In this document: positions 16,048 through 24,195 of the stretch, piece after piece
Numbering within the stretch: position 1 is the first letter of the stretch
Layout of the letters: each line of letters opens with the position of its first letter
IMG/VR virus record: IMGVR_UViG_3300037488_001822
Span: 1 to 27,355 of that record
Origin: a virus
Length of the DNA stretch: 27,355 nucleotides
Reading direction: 5' to 3' (one strand)
Translations under genes and position numbers: made by a program
Notes under the pieces: generated by a model
What the model was told of the DNA's origin: nothing
Seen by the model: only the letters and a program-made list of their open reading frames with translations
Database searches by the model: none

Positions 16048-18207
16048 TTAACTTCCTACTTTTACTGGCATGTTACCATTACCACGACACATCTTAGCTG
16101 GAGTGCCAATTAAATATTCATAACCATTATATACAACCTTGACATCCTTTTGAATGGTGTCAATAGTAGAATTGACCCCATCTTTTGAAAATTCTTCCGA
16201 ACCGCTAATATAACTTCTTCCATCCTTAGCAAATTTAAATAGGTCGCATCCATAAATTGATTTAACGTATTGCGCATTCTCAACAAACTTTCCATTTGTA
16301 TCTAGCAACTTACACACCATTGAATTGTTTTTCTTTTCTGGAGATACCACACTTGGGAAAAACATTGTTGCAACACCTTCCATGTTGACTGGACTCCAAA
16401 TCGTAGCTTCAGGAGCATCAAAGGGTACGATAGGTTCTGTATACTTTTCATCAAAGATAGCAGCTGATAGTTCTCGCACCTGTAATTCAATCGCCGCAAC
16501 AGAATCGACCGAACTAGCTGCTGCCGCAACGGCGGCGGAGGGTACACTAAACGAATCAGATTGCGCCATCATCTTTTTGATAATCTGTTGTATGACCGCT
16601 TTAATAATCGTTTCAATGATCATCTTAATCATCATTTCGGCGATGCTATTTTGCCCTGGTGGAATCGGCGGGTCTACCATCGGCATCGCAGGAACCGTGT
16701 CGTTTATGTATACGTTTTTAGGAGATCTGACATTTACCGGACCATCAGACCAAATCGTGTGACCTAATAGTTGTCCAAAACTCAAATCCATAATATCTTC
16801 AGCAATACGTATAAAAAAATCTGGACAAGCATCGATTACTGCACCCACCGTCAATCGCGCCGATGATCCAAGCGTCAAGTCTGTTCTGGAACCAGCTACC
16901 TTAGTTGTCAGTTTCCCCCCTACGTCAAGCGTGAAGTCGCCAACGCATGACAAGTTCATATCTTTTTTAGCATTAATATTAACACTTTTAAGAGCTGTAA
17001 TGGTTGCATTTTCGTGTGTAATGATATTTGTATAACCATAAACGTGAACCGTATAGTCTTTATCTACAAGGACATATTTGTCTTTCTTAATTTCTCCGCT
17101 TTCGTTTTCTTCGATTAGATAATTACGATTCTTTTTAATACGTATATTTTCATCGCCGTCCATAACATATTTGTCATATAATCCTTTTCGTATTGTTAGA
17201 TTATAATCACCACCTTCACCGATTGTAACATCATAATTATAACCATCCTGACAATCTTTATTTACAAACAGTTTCTTATTCCAATCAACGGTTTCAATAT
17301 CCATTGCCTCAATGTGTGTATAGCGACTTTTTAATACAATATGAAACTCGTCATCGACTATTTTTTCAACAATTAGACCCTGTGGGTGTATCTCTTTGAA
17401 CGTGCCTGCCCTATGAAACCAATGCAGCCGTTCTTTGCCTGGTGTATCATCGCGTTCAATTAAATGCCCGCCTTCAGAGTAATATGCGTGATTATAAGGA
17501 TATAGGGTTGCATATTGAGTTTCTTGTTCGGTAAAAGGTTTACCGTCTGACTTGTGATCGCTACCAACCTCAGATGATGGATGTATAGCAACTGGTATAT
17601 CTCTTTGCCCTATATCAATATTATCTTTTTTAATTTGTACCAGGGTTTGATCTATAAACTCGTTTCTTTCAAACCGACTAGCCGTCGACTCTTTATTATT
17701 GACATATGTTAAAAGTGGATCTGATTTTTCATTCTGAGGGAACCTTGAGTGAGAACCCATCTCTATTAGTTCCGAGCCACTGCCGTCATCGTGTTGTATT
17801 GGAAACGAAAGAGGTTCTCGTGGCACTTGATGTCCAGCTAATATTGAATCGGGGCGAGGGTCGTTGAATCCCTTTGCCGGGTCAGCCTCAATTTCAGGAA
17901 TGCCCGGTACTACGCCAATCATGACAGGCTCTTGAGCTACTACACCATCACGAAAGAAACCGACAATCCAGTCCCCTTCTTTTGGCCCTACCACATTCCT
18001 TCCACTATCTAAATCGGTCAACGGATAACTCCATGGAAGGCCAGCAGTAGGCATCTCTAATTTATTTTCAGTGTGCCACCCAAAATATCTAACCCTACAT
18101 CGTCCAAGGAATAATGGATCGTTGCGATCTTCGACAACACCGATTGCCCAGATAAAACCGTCTAACCCAATATGATTTCTTTGTAGTCGTGGTTTGCTTA
18201 TTCTCAT
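16048..18207 (-). CDS. gp5: baseplate hub spike gp5, without lysozyme domain, 719 aa
   Basis: gp5 forms the trimeric puncturing spike under gp27. Residues 18-115 are the OB-fold (WAIGVVEDRNDPLFLGRCRV...GDWIVGFFRDG), as in T4 gp5. The segment HLIERDDTPGKERLHWFHRAGTFKEIHP (written here only as landmarks: DDTPGKER, AGTFKEIHP) opens the beta-helix, which then runs with strand repeats such as NYDVTIGEGGDYNLTI and ALKSVNINAKKDMNL to about residue 460. The T4 muramidase domain that sits between these two parts is missing: about 120 residues of unrelated linker replace it. About 240 extra C-terminal residues follow, including a hydrophobic Ile/Met stretch (IAEMMIKMIIETIIK) and an Ala-rich segment, with no T4 counterpart known to me. 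It is co-transcribed between gp27 and gp25. Confidence 0.92.
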   Translation of the reverse strand: MRISKPRLQRNHIGLDGFIWAIGVVEDRNDPLFLGRCRVRYFGWHTENKLEMPTAGLPWSYPLTDLDSGRNVVGPKEGDWIVGFFRDGVVAQEPVMIGVVPGIPEIEADPAKGFNDPRPDSILAGHQVPREPLSFPIQHDDGSGSELIEMGSHSRFPQNEKSDPLLTYVNNKESTASRFERNEFIDQTLVQIKKDNIDIGQRDIPVAIHPSSEVGSDHKSDGKPFTEQETQYATLYPYNHAYYSEGGHLIERDDTPGKERLHWFHRAGTFKEIHPQGLIVEKIVDDEFHIVLKSRYTHIEAMDIETVDWNKKLFVNKDCQDGYNYDVTIGEGGDYNLTIRKGLYDKYVMDGDENIRIKKNRNYLIEENESGEIKKDKYVLVDKDYTVHVYGYTNIITHENATITALKSVNINAKKDMNLSCVGDFTLDVGGKLTTKVAGSRTDLTLGSSARLTVGAVIDACPDFFIRIAEDIMDLSFGQLLGHTIWSDGPVNVRSPKNVYINDTVPAMPMVDPPIPPGQNSIAEMMIKMIIETIIKAVIQQIIKKMMAQSDSFSVPSAAVAAAASSVDSVAAIELQVRELSAAIFDEKYTEPIVPFDAPEATIWSPVNMEGVATMFFPSVVSPEKKNNSMVCKLLDTNGKFVENAQYVKSIYGCDLFKFAKDGRSYISGSEEFSKDGVNSTIDTIQKDVKVVYNGYEYLIGTPAKMCRGNGNMPVKVGS

Positions 18208-18228
18208 ATCTAAATTTAATAATAAAAA

Positions 18229-19740
18229 TTATATTTTTGACATAGCATCAATATACAATGGTACTGGATCTAAGTATTCAATTTCAGATTTAAAAGAATC
18301 TTTTACAATTTCAATATCGTGAAAATATGCATCCTTCTGGAGTCTATGACGAATGGCTGTAATTAAATATTTGCCCGATAAATACTTTTCAGGTTCATCG
18401 CCATATTTCTGTGGCCAACCCATAGCATTTGGTAGAGCAAATTCTATAACATTGCCAGCCTTTCTTTCAGAATTTCCTGGTAGAGTTAAGGCTAGTCTTA
18501 CATTTTGTATTTGTTGGAACTGCGATTGTCGTTGTAAAATATATTTTTCAATCTGCGTTGGCATGATGCCGGGTTCCTTTCCGGCAATCCACGGAATTTT
18601 ATCGTGGTCTTTATTAGTTCCCATCACATTGAAACGAGCCATATATGGTTCGCCTAAAGCATCTAAACCATCGGTGCACAGTTTATTTGCTTCTAGATGT
18701 TTCTGTTTATCAAACTCTTTCATATAATCAAAATCATATTCAAAGTATCGCTGTCTAACAGGATCATATGTCAAAAGTTTCGACGCATACATACCATGTT
18801 GTAAGTTTGATAACACATCATAATAATCAACAAAATCATAGTCATGTACATTTCGAACTTCTTCATCAATAGCTTTATTCAGAGGGCTGACATATACATC
18901 ACTCCACTGAAACAATAATACTTCTTTAGGTTCTTGTTCGAATAATTTTTCAAGTGATACAAAATGAAAACCTTTTATCGTCTCATAAAAAACATAACTT
19001 GACCCCGCTCTTCCGACTGGAATTGACCGCGAACATATAATATTAATTGTTTGTGATGGTGTCCAATTTGATATTGCAAAATCTTGTTCAAACATTGTTG
19101 GCTCAATTTCAAGAGGTTTGCTTGAAGCAAAATATCCTTTGTATACAATATCTACAATATCCGAGTACAATTTCTTTTTATATGCTAGCCGAACCTTTTT
19201 CTTTTTGTTTACAATCAATTCAGGCGAAGTAAAGTGAAGTACATAATATTGCGCCTTATCACGGACGGTCTTCCGATTTGTTAATTTGACAACACGAAAA
19301 CTCATTTTATAACTTTCGGTATCACTAATTTCTTGATATTGTTGATCAGGATAAATTGGTTTGAACAATGAACCAAATAAACTTTCAGCTGGTTGTTTTT
19401 TGGTGCCAGGTCTATAGAATGATATTTCTAATCTCTCTTCGCCGATGAGTGGAAAAAGCGTTGTCAAGTCCCACGTATCCATCAAAGATATGTTACCACT
19501 GATAAAGTTATTAAAAATATCCTCGAATATATTAATCTCAATACGAACGTTAGTTAAATCTAATGGTTCTGCGCCGTTCCATGGATATAGTTTAACATAT
19601 TCAATTGTAAAATCGTCAGCCCCACGAATACTCTCAGGGTCGTTTGTGTATTCTGTGTTATCCAAAGATTGATTTTCTTCACCATAAGAAGGCAAATTTG
19701 GATCTGTTGGGTTTTGTAGATTGCGTTCATCGATTGCCAT
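18229..19740 (-). CDS. gp27: baseplate hub protein gp27, 503 aa
   Basis: gp27 forms the hub ring that links the gp5 spike to the tail tube. The N-terminal tube-like domain is visible in VRIEINIFEDIFNNFISGNIS and RLEISFYRPG, and the C-terminal hub domain in NVRLALTLPGNSERKAGNVI, followed by LSGKYLITAIRHRL. This is the typical end of contractile-tail hub proteins. It is longer than T4 gp27 (391), mostly in the middle (about 200-380). It lies directly upstream of gp5, its structural partner, and 6 nt downstream of gp53. Confidence 0.9.
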   Translation of the reverse strand: MAIDERNLQNPTDPNLPSYGEENQSLDNTEYTNDPESIRGADDFTIEYVKLYPWNGAEPLDLTNVRIEINIFEDIFNNFISGNISLMDTWDLTTLFPLIGEERLEISFYRPGTKKQPAESLFGSLFKPIYPDQQYQEISDTESYKMSFRVVKLTNRKTVRDKAQYYVLHFTSPELIVNKKKKVRLAYKKKLYSDIVDIVYKGYFASSKPLEIEPTMFEQDFAISNWTPSQTINIICSRSIPVGRAGSSYVFYETIKGFHFVSLEKLFEQEPKEVLLFQWSDVYVSPLNKAIDEEVRNVHDYDFVDYYDVLSNLQHGMYASKLLTYDPVRQRYFEYDFDYMKEFDKQKHLEANKLCTDGLDALGEPYMARFNVMGTNKDHDKIPWIAGKEPGIMPTQIEKYILQRQSQFQQIQNVRLALTLPGNSERKAGNVIEFALPNAMGWPQKYGDEPEKYLSGKYLITAIRHRLQKDAYFHDIEIVKDSFKSEIEYLDPVPLYIDAMSKI

Positions 19741-19746
19741 AATATA

Positions 19747-20829
19747 CTATGCTTTTAGAAGAGTTTTAAATTCCTGTAAAATCTGTGCGGCGTACCGAGA
19801 ATCGATTAATTTAATACGTCTTTTCTTTTCATTTAGATCATATTCGTATTGAAAGTTTGTAATAGCTCTTTTAGTACCAGAATCTACTTTAAAGTCTTGT
19901 ATAAGATGCTGCTTTGCATCAGTTGTTAAATATGAAGATATATCTTCCTGCGTATAGTAAACTTGTGGAGGATCATAATTATAATCAACATGCATTTCGA
20001 TAAAATAGAAATTACCATTGATATCTATCAACCGAACGATTTGGCGATTTGTTCCATGCTCTGTGAAATCATAATTGTAATCTGACGCGGTTGTTGTAAT
20101 ATTTTCATATATGTCATTATACCAAGTATCAAAATCTACAATCATGTTTTTGTTATTGATATAGTGGTGTATCGTTTGGTGAGCAACGATAAACCCATCT
20201 CGCAATTCGCCGTCATTGTATAACGTCCACTTATCCTGATCGTACATATCAATAATATTACAGCCTTGGGGCAAATAACCATCAACCGTAACAACAACAC
20301 CATTGTTCGATAAAATTTTCAACCATACACCATTTGCCCAATCTAATTGGTTATAGAAAAATGCATAGTCATCTACGAGGTAGTTGTTTGCCCAAACACC
20401 GGTTTCCCGTTTAAATGTCGCATCATCAATTCGAAATCCCATAATACTCTTTTGAGATGTGTGGCTAGTATTGCAACGATATAGTTTTGAATTGTATTGT
20501 ACCTTATTTTCTTCGATGTATGGAACATTGGGTTTCCAAGAAGTCTCTTGATACTTGTGATCAATAAAAGGATAAAATTCATTATATGTCAAAGGCCAAT
20601 CGCGAATGGGATCGAATATGTCATTCGCATAAAAAATTAACCAAGTATATTTGTAATTGCCATAATATTTGTCGGCTAAGATATCTGGTCTTTCATGATC
20701 TTGAATTGTGTGTTCATTATATAAATATACATTCTTTTTTAGATAATCGCGAATTTTATTACGAAGTGTGATGTTCGTGCAAGTCTCTTCGGCATAAGTA
20801 ACTGTTGGAAAAAACCGAAAATAGTCCAT
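19747..20829 (-). CDS. gp53: baseplate wedge protein gp53, 360 aa
   Basis: The N-terminal 110 residues carry the gp53 signature: F..V.YAEE, then HERPDILADKYYGNYKYTWL, IFYANDIFDPIRDWPLT, and a Tyr-rich YPFIDHKYQ. T4 gp53 has the same PEEFANAIYGN..LYWVLL..NDNYDPYYGW pattern but only 196 residues. The remaining 250 residues here (Tyr/Asp-rich, with VTVDGYLPQG and a C-terminal ITNFQYEYDLNEKKRRIKLI) are an extension seen in marine T4-likes. It completes and caps the wedge. The gp48 stop lies 2 nt upstream. Confidence 0.9.
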   Translation of the reverse strand: MDYFRFFPTVTYAEETCTNITLRNKIRDYLKKNVYLYNEHTIQDHERPDILADKYYGNYKYTWLIFYANDIFDPIRDWPLTYNEFYPFIDHKYQETSWKPNVPYIEENKVQYNSKLYRCNTSHTSQKSIMGFRIDDATFKRETGVWANNYLVDDYAFFYNQLDWANGVWLKILSNNGVVVTVDGYLPQGCNIIDMYDQDKWTLYNDGELRDGFIVAHQTIHHYINNKNMIVDFDTWYNDIYENITTTASDYNYDFTEHGTNRQIVRLIDINGNFYFIEMHVDYNYDPPQVYYTQEDISSYLTTDAKQHLIQDFKVDSGTKRAITNFQYEYDLNEKKRRIKLIDSRYAAQILQEFKTLLKA

Positions 20830-20831
20830 TG

Positions 20832-21704
20832 TTACCAGCCCTCACGAATTCTTTGTTTCGTTAATATTTCATTTTCTCTAAAATGTAATGACATTGTTAT
20901 ACACACAGGATGACTAGATTTAAAGAATGCTGGGACACCAGCTCCGTTATATTCAACATTACATGCAAGCAATGCACAGGCAGATGTACGAAATAAGAAT
21001 TTTAATCCAGGGGCATAGAAACCGATGATAAAATTGTTAGGGTATATAAAATACTTTGACATGGCTGCACTGGCCCCGCCACCGCCGGTTGTAAAATCAG
21101 TAGAACCTTCTGGATGCATTGCATATTTAATCTGAAAAATAATGTCTTGAATTTCGATAGCCTCTTTTTGACTCTTTGGTAAGAAGGTAAAATCTAATAT
21201 AAACTCTCGAAAGGACATACCAACAAATCGTAGCGCTGCGTGGGGGTTGACCATTCGCCGGGTACTAACTTCAAAGGCCGCGCTGGCGTTCAGGCCAGTG
21301 AATTGATCAATGACCTTTCCACCAACTTGCTGGGCTGTTGCTTCTAAAAATCCCATGATGTTTTTCCCAAGTGTGGAAGTATCTTTTCCCATAAGCGCCT
21401 CTGCCGCCTGTTGCGCCTCTCCCGTCAGAAACCCCAAATCAATCGTTTCCCAGTTGGCATTGTAAGCAACCTTAACCGAAGTGGGCATATATAGTCCAAT
21501 AGCATATTGAGTTCTCGCCTGAGTAGCGACCGAATCAACAACATTCAGATGCACAAAAGGAAGATCTGACATGGAATCTTTAAGCTGTATCGGATATGCC
21601 AAAGCCGGTCGCGGTATCCATGCCTTGTAGAAATCTTTTGTTCCTTCTTTATATTCCGCAAACTGTGGAGTGTCACCAGTTTCCGATTCGCGTCTGGTTG
21701 CCAT
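20832..21704 (-). CDS. gp48: baseplate tail tube cap gp48
   Basis: gp48 sits on the hub under the first tail tube ring. The C-terminal half has the conserved gp48/gp54 tail-tube-like pattern: TRRMVNPHAALRFVGMSFRE, FTFLPKSQKEAIEIQDII, FIIGFYAPGLKF, and a final HPVCITMSLHFRENEILTK. The 290 residues are somewhat shorter than T4 gp48 (364). It is the first gene of the leftward baseplate operon; the late promoter motif at 21763-21770 lies 59 nt upstream. Confidence 0.88.
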   Translation of the reverse strand: MATRRESETGDTPQFAEYKEGTKDFYKAWIPRPALAYPIQLKDSMSDLPFVHLNVVDSVATQARTQYAIGLYMPTSVKVAYNANWETIDLGFLTGEAQQAAEALMGKDTSTLGKNIMGFLEATAQQVGGKVIDQFTGLNASAAFEVSTRRMVNPHAALRFVGMSFREFILDFTFLPKSQKEAIEIQDIIFQIKYAMHPEGSTDFTTGGGGASAAMSKYFIYPNNFIIGFYAPGLKFLFRTSACALLACNVEYNGAGVPAFFKSSHPVCITMSLHFRENEILTKQRIREGW

Positions 21705-21718
21705 TTGATAAATCTCGC

Positions 21719-21726
21719 TATAAATA
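21719..21726 (+). promoter_or_regulatory. T4-type late promoter TATAAATA, rightward
   Basis: Exact TATAAATA on the plus strand in the divergent gap between gp48 and gp4. The predicted start is near 21733, with a leader of about 45 nt to the gp4 start. It overlaps, face to face, with the leftward motif 36 bp away. Confidence 0.65.
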
Positions 21727-21762
21727 TCAATTATACCAATAAATGGTTATAATATCAATTAT

Positions 21763-21770
21763 TATTTATA
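21763..21770 (-). promoter_or_regulatory. T4-type late promoter TATAAATA, leftward
   Basis: Exact TATAAATA on the minus strand, upstream of gp48 and the whole baseplate operon. It lies next to the gp4 ribosome binding site (AAGGG, 21770-21773). Confidence 0.65.
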
Positions 21771-21777
21771 AGGGATT

Positions 21778-22221
21778 TTGACATACAAAGGCCACTATAC
21801 TCCTCATAAAGCCGAAAAATATAGCGGTTCCTTACCGATTGTGTATCGAAGTAGTTGGGAACTTGGTTTAATGAGGTGGTGCGATCAGAACGATAAGGTA
21901 TTGTCGTGGGGGAGCGAAAGTGTTATTATACCATATTACAACGAAACTGATAAAAAGTACCATCGCTATTATGTTGATTTCAATATAAATTTTAAAGGTG
22001 AGGGTACTTATCTTATTGAAATTAAACCAAAAGCCAAATTGCTGGTTCCTAAAAAATGCCAGAGCGGAAAACTGACAAGAAGGTACTTAAGGGAAGTTCT
22101 AGAGTATGGCCAGAACTATGCGAAATGGAAAGCTGCTCAGAAATATGCAGGTGAGCGCGGTTATAAATTTCAAGTTTGGACAGAAGATACACTAAAGAAC
22201 TTGGGAATACTAATTATCTAG
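21778..22221 (+). CDS. gp4: head completion protein gp4 (nuclease-like)
   Basis: gp4 (also called gp50/65-linked head completion protein) is added to filled heads before tail joining. The whole 147 residues align by eye with T4 gp4 (150): YKGHYTPHKAEKYSG, then YRSSWELGLMRWCD, WGSESVIIPY, HRYYVDFNI, LIEIKPK, RRYLREV and AKWKAA. The E..W.SE, YY-D-F and EIKPK residues are the nuclease-like core (E, D, E-x-K). The start is TTG, supported by AAGGG 4 nt upstream and by alignment with the T4 N-terminus; no ATG is near. First gene of the rightward operon. Confidence 0.9.
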   Translation: MTYKGHYTPHKAEKYSGSLPIVYRSSWELGLMRWCDQNDKVLSWGSESVIIPYYNETDKKYHRYYVDFNINFKGEGTYLIEIKPKAKLLVPKKCQSGKLTRRYLREVLEYGQNYAKWKAAQKYAGERGYKFQVWTEDTLKNLGILII

Positions 22222-22239
22222 AATAAATATATATTACTT

Positions 22240-22935
22240 ATGGCATCAATAGAAGCTTTCAAAAAGAAAATTAAATTGGGTTTAGCAAGACCCAATCGAT
22301 ATGTTGTACAAATTACATTTCCAGCAGGGTTTTTAAATGCGGATACAACGAATGTAATTGCATATAACGACATAAGTTATGCGTGGAGTGGTTATTTTAA
22401 AAGCCGAATGAATGATGCTTCAAACTCAAGAACCCTATCTCTTTTATGTGAAAGCGCTGAGCTTCCGGGCGTACATTTTGCAACCACCGAAGATAAACAG
22501 TGGGGACCAGTTCGTAAGATACCATACCTACCGGTGTACAATGATCTAAGTTTTGTATTCATGTGCGATAACTATATGAAACCCAGATTATTATTTGATC
22601 AGTGGCAAGCTGTGGTTATGGACAAATATGATTTTAAATCGTTTTTTTACGAATCATATATTGCAACAGTGACGGTCAGTTTACTCAACGAACACAATCA
22701 TTCAATTTATACAATCAAATGTTTTGAAGCTTATCCTATTGAAGTTACCACACAAACATTATCATACGGCGAAACGGATACTTATCTTAAACTTGAAGTT
22801 AAGATGGCATATCGATATTGGGATATGAGCGATGAAACTGAAACCTTTAAACAAACTTTTGCCAATCACAATGAAAAGGCATCCTTTGCACGACAAAATA
22901 ACAACGTAGAAAGTGGTATTGGATCGGGCGATTGA
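22240..22935 (+). CDS. tail tube family protein (gp54-like initiator favoured over gp19)
   Basis: A 231-residue protein with the tail-tube fold pattern: N-terminal FKKKIKLGLARPNRYVVQIT, then LLCESAELPGVHFAT, a strand pair NDLSFVFMCDN, FDQWQAVVM, and a C-terminal YPIEVTTQTLSYGETD..LEVKMAYRYWD. T4 gp19 (tube) and gp54 (tube initiator on the baseplate) share this fold. The neighbours gp4 and gp48 and the lack of a sheath gene next to it favour gp54, but gp19 cannot be excluded. The last 25 residues are polar and probably disordered. A near-match to the late motif (AATAAATA at 22222-22229) lies just upstream. Confidence 0.8.
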   Translation: MASIEAFKKKIKLGLARPNRYVVQITFPAGFLNADTTNVIAYNDISYAWSGYFKSRMNDASNSRTLSLLCESAELPGVHFATTEDKQWGPVRKIPYLPVYNDLSFVFMCDNYMKPRLLFDQWQAVVMDKYDFKSFFYESYIATVTVSLLNEHNHSIYTIKCFEAYPIEVTTQTLSYGETDTYLKLEVKMAYRYWDMSDETETFKQTFANHNEKASFARQNNNVESGIGSGD

Positions 22936-22967
22936 CTTTATTATTTTTAATATTATAGGAGAATGAT

Positions 22968-23693
22968 ATGACCTTACCTACTTTAACTGTGCCTACTTTT
23001 GATGTGGTTGTTCCTTCGACGAACAAACCCATTAAGTGTAGACCCTTTCTAGTAAAAGAAGAAAAAATTCTTTTAATGGCTTTGGAAAGCGCAGATGAAA
23101 ATGAATCGGTTAATGCTGTTAAACAAATTTTAAACAACTGTATCGTTGATTTGAAACAGCATGAAATTGATACCTTTGCTATCTTTGATTTAGAATATAT
23201 CTTTTTAAAGATTCGTTCGAGATCAAAGGGTGAAAAAGTTCAGATATCCTACAAGGGTATTGAAGATGCTGAATGTGAGGAGTGTAGAAAAACTAAAACT
23301 TATACAATTGACTTAAACAAAGTTGAAATTATTAGAGATCCAGATCATAGTATAAAGATACCAATAACAGATGATATTGGTGTAATGATGCGATATCCGG
23401 CGTTCTCTTTAGTTGAAAAGTTAGATAAAGGAACTGAAACGGAAATCATGTTTGATCTTGTGAAAACGTGCATTGAATCGATTTATGACAAAGAGGATGT
23501 ATATTTAATTAAAGATTATTCAACTGAAGAAGTTGAAAAGTTTATTGAAAGTTTAACATCTGAGCAGTTGGAAAGAATATTTCAATTTTTTACAACGATG
23601 CCGCGTATTGAATATGTACTTGATTTGAGTTGTGAAAAGTGCGGCAGGAAAGAGGTTCAAGTTCTTACGGGGCTTAACCGTTTTTTCCAATAA
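22968..23693 (+). CDS. gp26: baseplate hub assembly protein gp26-like, 241 aa
   Basis: The start LPTLTVPTFDVVVPS..KPIKCRPFLVKEEKIL matches the T4 base plate (gp26-type) family of marine T4-likes, as do FAIFDLEYIFLKIRSRS (about 63-79) and the C-terminal DLSCEKCGRKE. Two Cys pairs, CEEC (about 101-104) and CEKC (about 223-226), could bind zinc. A perfect AGGAGA ribosome binding site lies 5 nt before the ATG. T4 gp26 acts in hub assembly, together with gp51, ahead of gp29. The gene ends in a slippery heptamer followed at once by a -1 frame that continues for 64 codons (next entries). Confidence 0.85.
   Translation: MTLPTLTVPTFDVVVPSTNKPIKCRPFLVKEEKILLMALESADENESVNAVKQILNNCIVDLKQHEIDTFAIFDLEYIFLKIRSRSKGEKVQISYKGIEDAECEECRKTKTYTIDLNKVEIIRDPDHSIKIPITDDIGVMMRYPAFSLVEKLDKGTETEIMFDLVKTCIESIYDKEDVYLIKDYSTEEVEKFIESLTSEQLERIFQFFTTMPRIEYVLDLSCEKCGRKEVQVLTGLNRFFQ
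23681..23687 (+). promoter_or_regulatory. candidate -1 programmed frameshift site, T TTT TTC
   Basis: In the gp26-like frame the codons are CGT TTT TTC CAA TAA, giving the X XXY YYZ heptamer T TTT TTC at 23681-23687, two codons before the stop. A -1 slip leads straight into the 64-codon frame that ends by ATGA overlap with the next gene. No strong downstream hairpin is evident by eye. Confidence 0.65.
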
Positions 23694-23881
23694 TTCTTGG
23701 TGATGAAACATTAGAAAATTTGTATAAGACTAATTTCTTTTTGATGTATTTCCAGAAATTTAGTCTTGAGGAACTTGAGAACATGATACCTTTCGAGCGT
23801 GAGATCTATTTGCTTTTGTTGAATGAACAAATACGTAAAGAAAACGAAGAGTTAGAGAAACATAATAGGCAGAAACGATGA
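23687..23881 (+). CDS. -1 frame extension of gp26 (gp51-like), 64 codons
   Basis: After the slip, the product reads ...LNRFF then PIILGDETLENLYKTNFFLM, continues with YFQKFSLEEL and ENMIPFEREIYLLLL, and ends NRQKR at TGA (23879-23881). Full fusion length is 304 residues (240 + 64). There is no in-frame start near its beginning; the first ATG is codon 20 and has no ribosome binding site, so independent expression would lose the first third. The MIPFEREIY motif and the charged coil after it fit the small T4 gp51 hub-assembly catalyst class. The stop overlaps the next ATG as ATGA, strong evidence that this frame is translated. Confidence 0.7.
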   Translation, partial: PIILGDETLENLYKTNFFLMYFQKFSLEELENMIPFEREIYLLLLNEQIRKENEELEKHNRQKR

Positions 23882-24192
23882 AACTAAAACAGTTGCCCAT
23901 AAGATTTAATTTACCTGGTGGTGTACAGGTCAGAAGAAACCGCCGACGAATGGCATGGTTATCGTTACTGTCAATGATTGGCATAGTTCTTTTGATGATG
24001 TTTTTTATTAACCCAACTCGTATCGAATCTTTAAGTGGTATTATTGAAACGTTATTTTATTGTTTATCTGCTATTGTATTGGCATATAATGGAGTCGCAT
24101 TATACGATGATAACAATCTATTAAAGTCACAGCACACAAAAGACGATAGCGAAAATGATGAAGAAGCCGCTATTAATAAGGGAAGTAAATAG
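23878..24192 (+). CDS. small membrane protein with two helices, 104 aa
   Basis: A basic N-terminus (RRNRRRMAW) precedes two membrane segments, about residues 26-44 (WLSLLSMIGIVLLMMFFI) and 52-72 (IIETLFYCLSAIVLAYNGVA). A highly charged C-tail follows (KDDSENDEEAA). Size and topology fit a class II-like holin, but nothing confirms lysis function, and its place between hub assembly genes and the tape measure is odd for a holin. The start overlaps the frameshift product's stop (ATGA). It may instead be a virion membrane-interaction protein. Confidence 0.8.
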   Translation: MKLKQLPIRFNLPGGVQVRRNRRRMAWLSLLSMIGIVLLMMFFINPTRIESLSGIIETLFYCLSAIVLAYNGVALYDDNNLLKSQHTKDDSENDEEAAINKGSK

Positions 24193-24195
24193 ACA

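Noticed and set aside
16325-16762. Plus-strand 145-codon frame inside gp5
   Set aside because: Antisense to the hydrophobic/Ala-rich part of gp5; its apparent membrane segments reflect the opposite-strand composition.
20720-20727. Plus-strand TATAAATA inside gp53
   Set aside because: Exact late-promoter octamer but within a coding region, antisense to gp53, with no gene downstream. It shows that the motif alone occurs by chance in this AT-rich DNA.
22847-23137. Minus-strand 96-codon frame over the tail-tube and gp26 genes
   Set aside because: Antisense to two well-supported genes, with no ribosome binding site or family resemblance.
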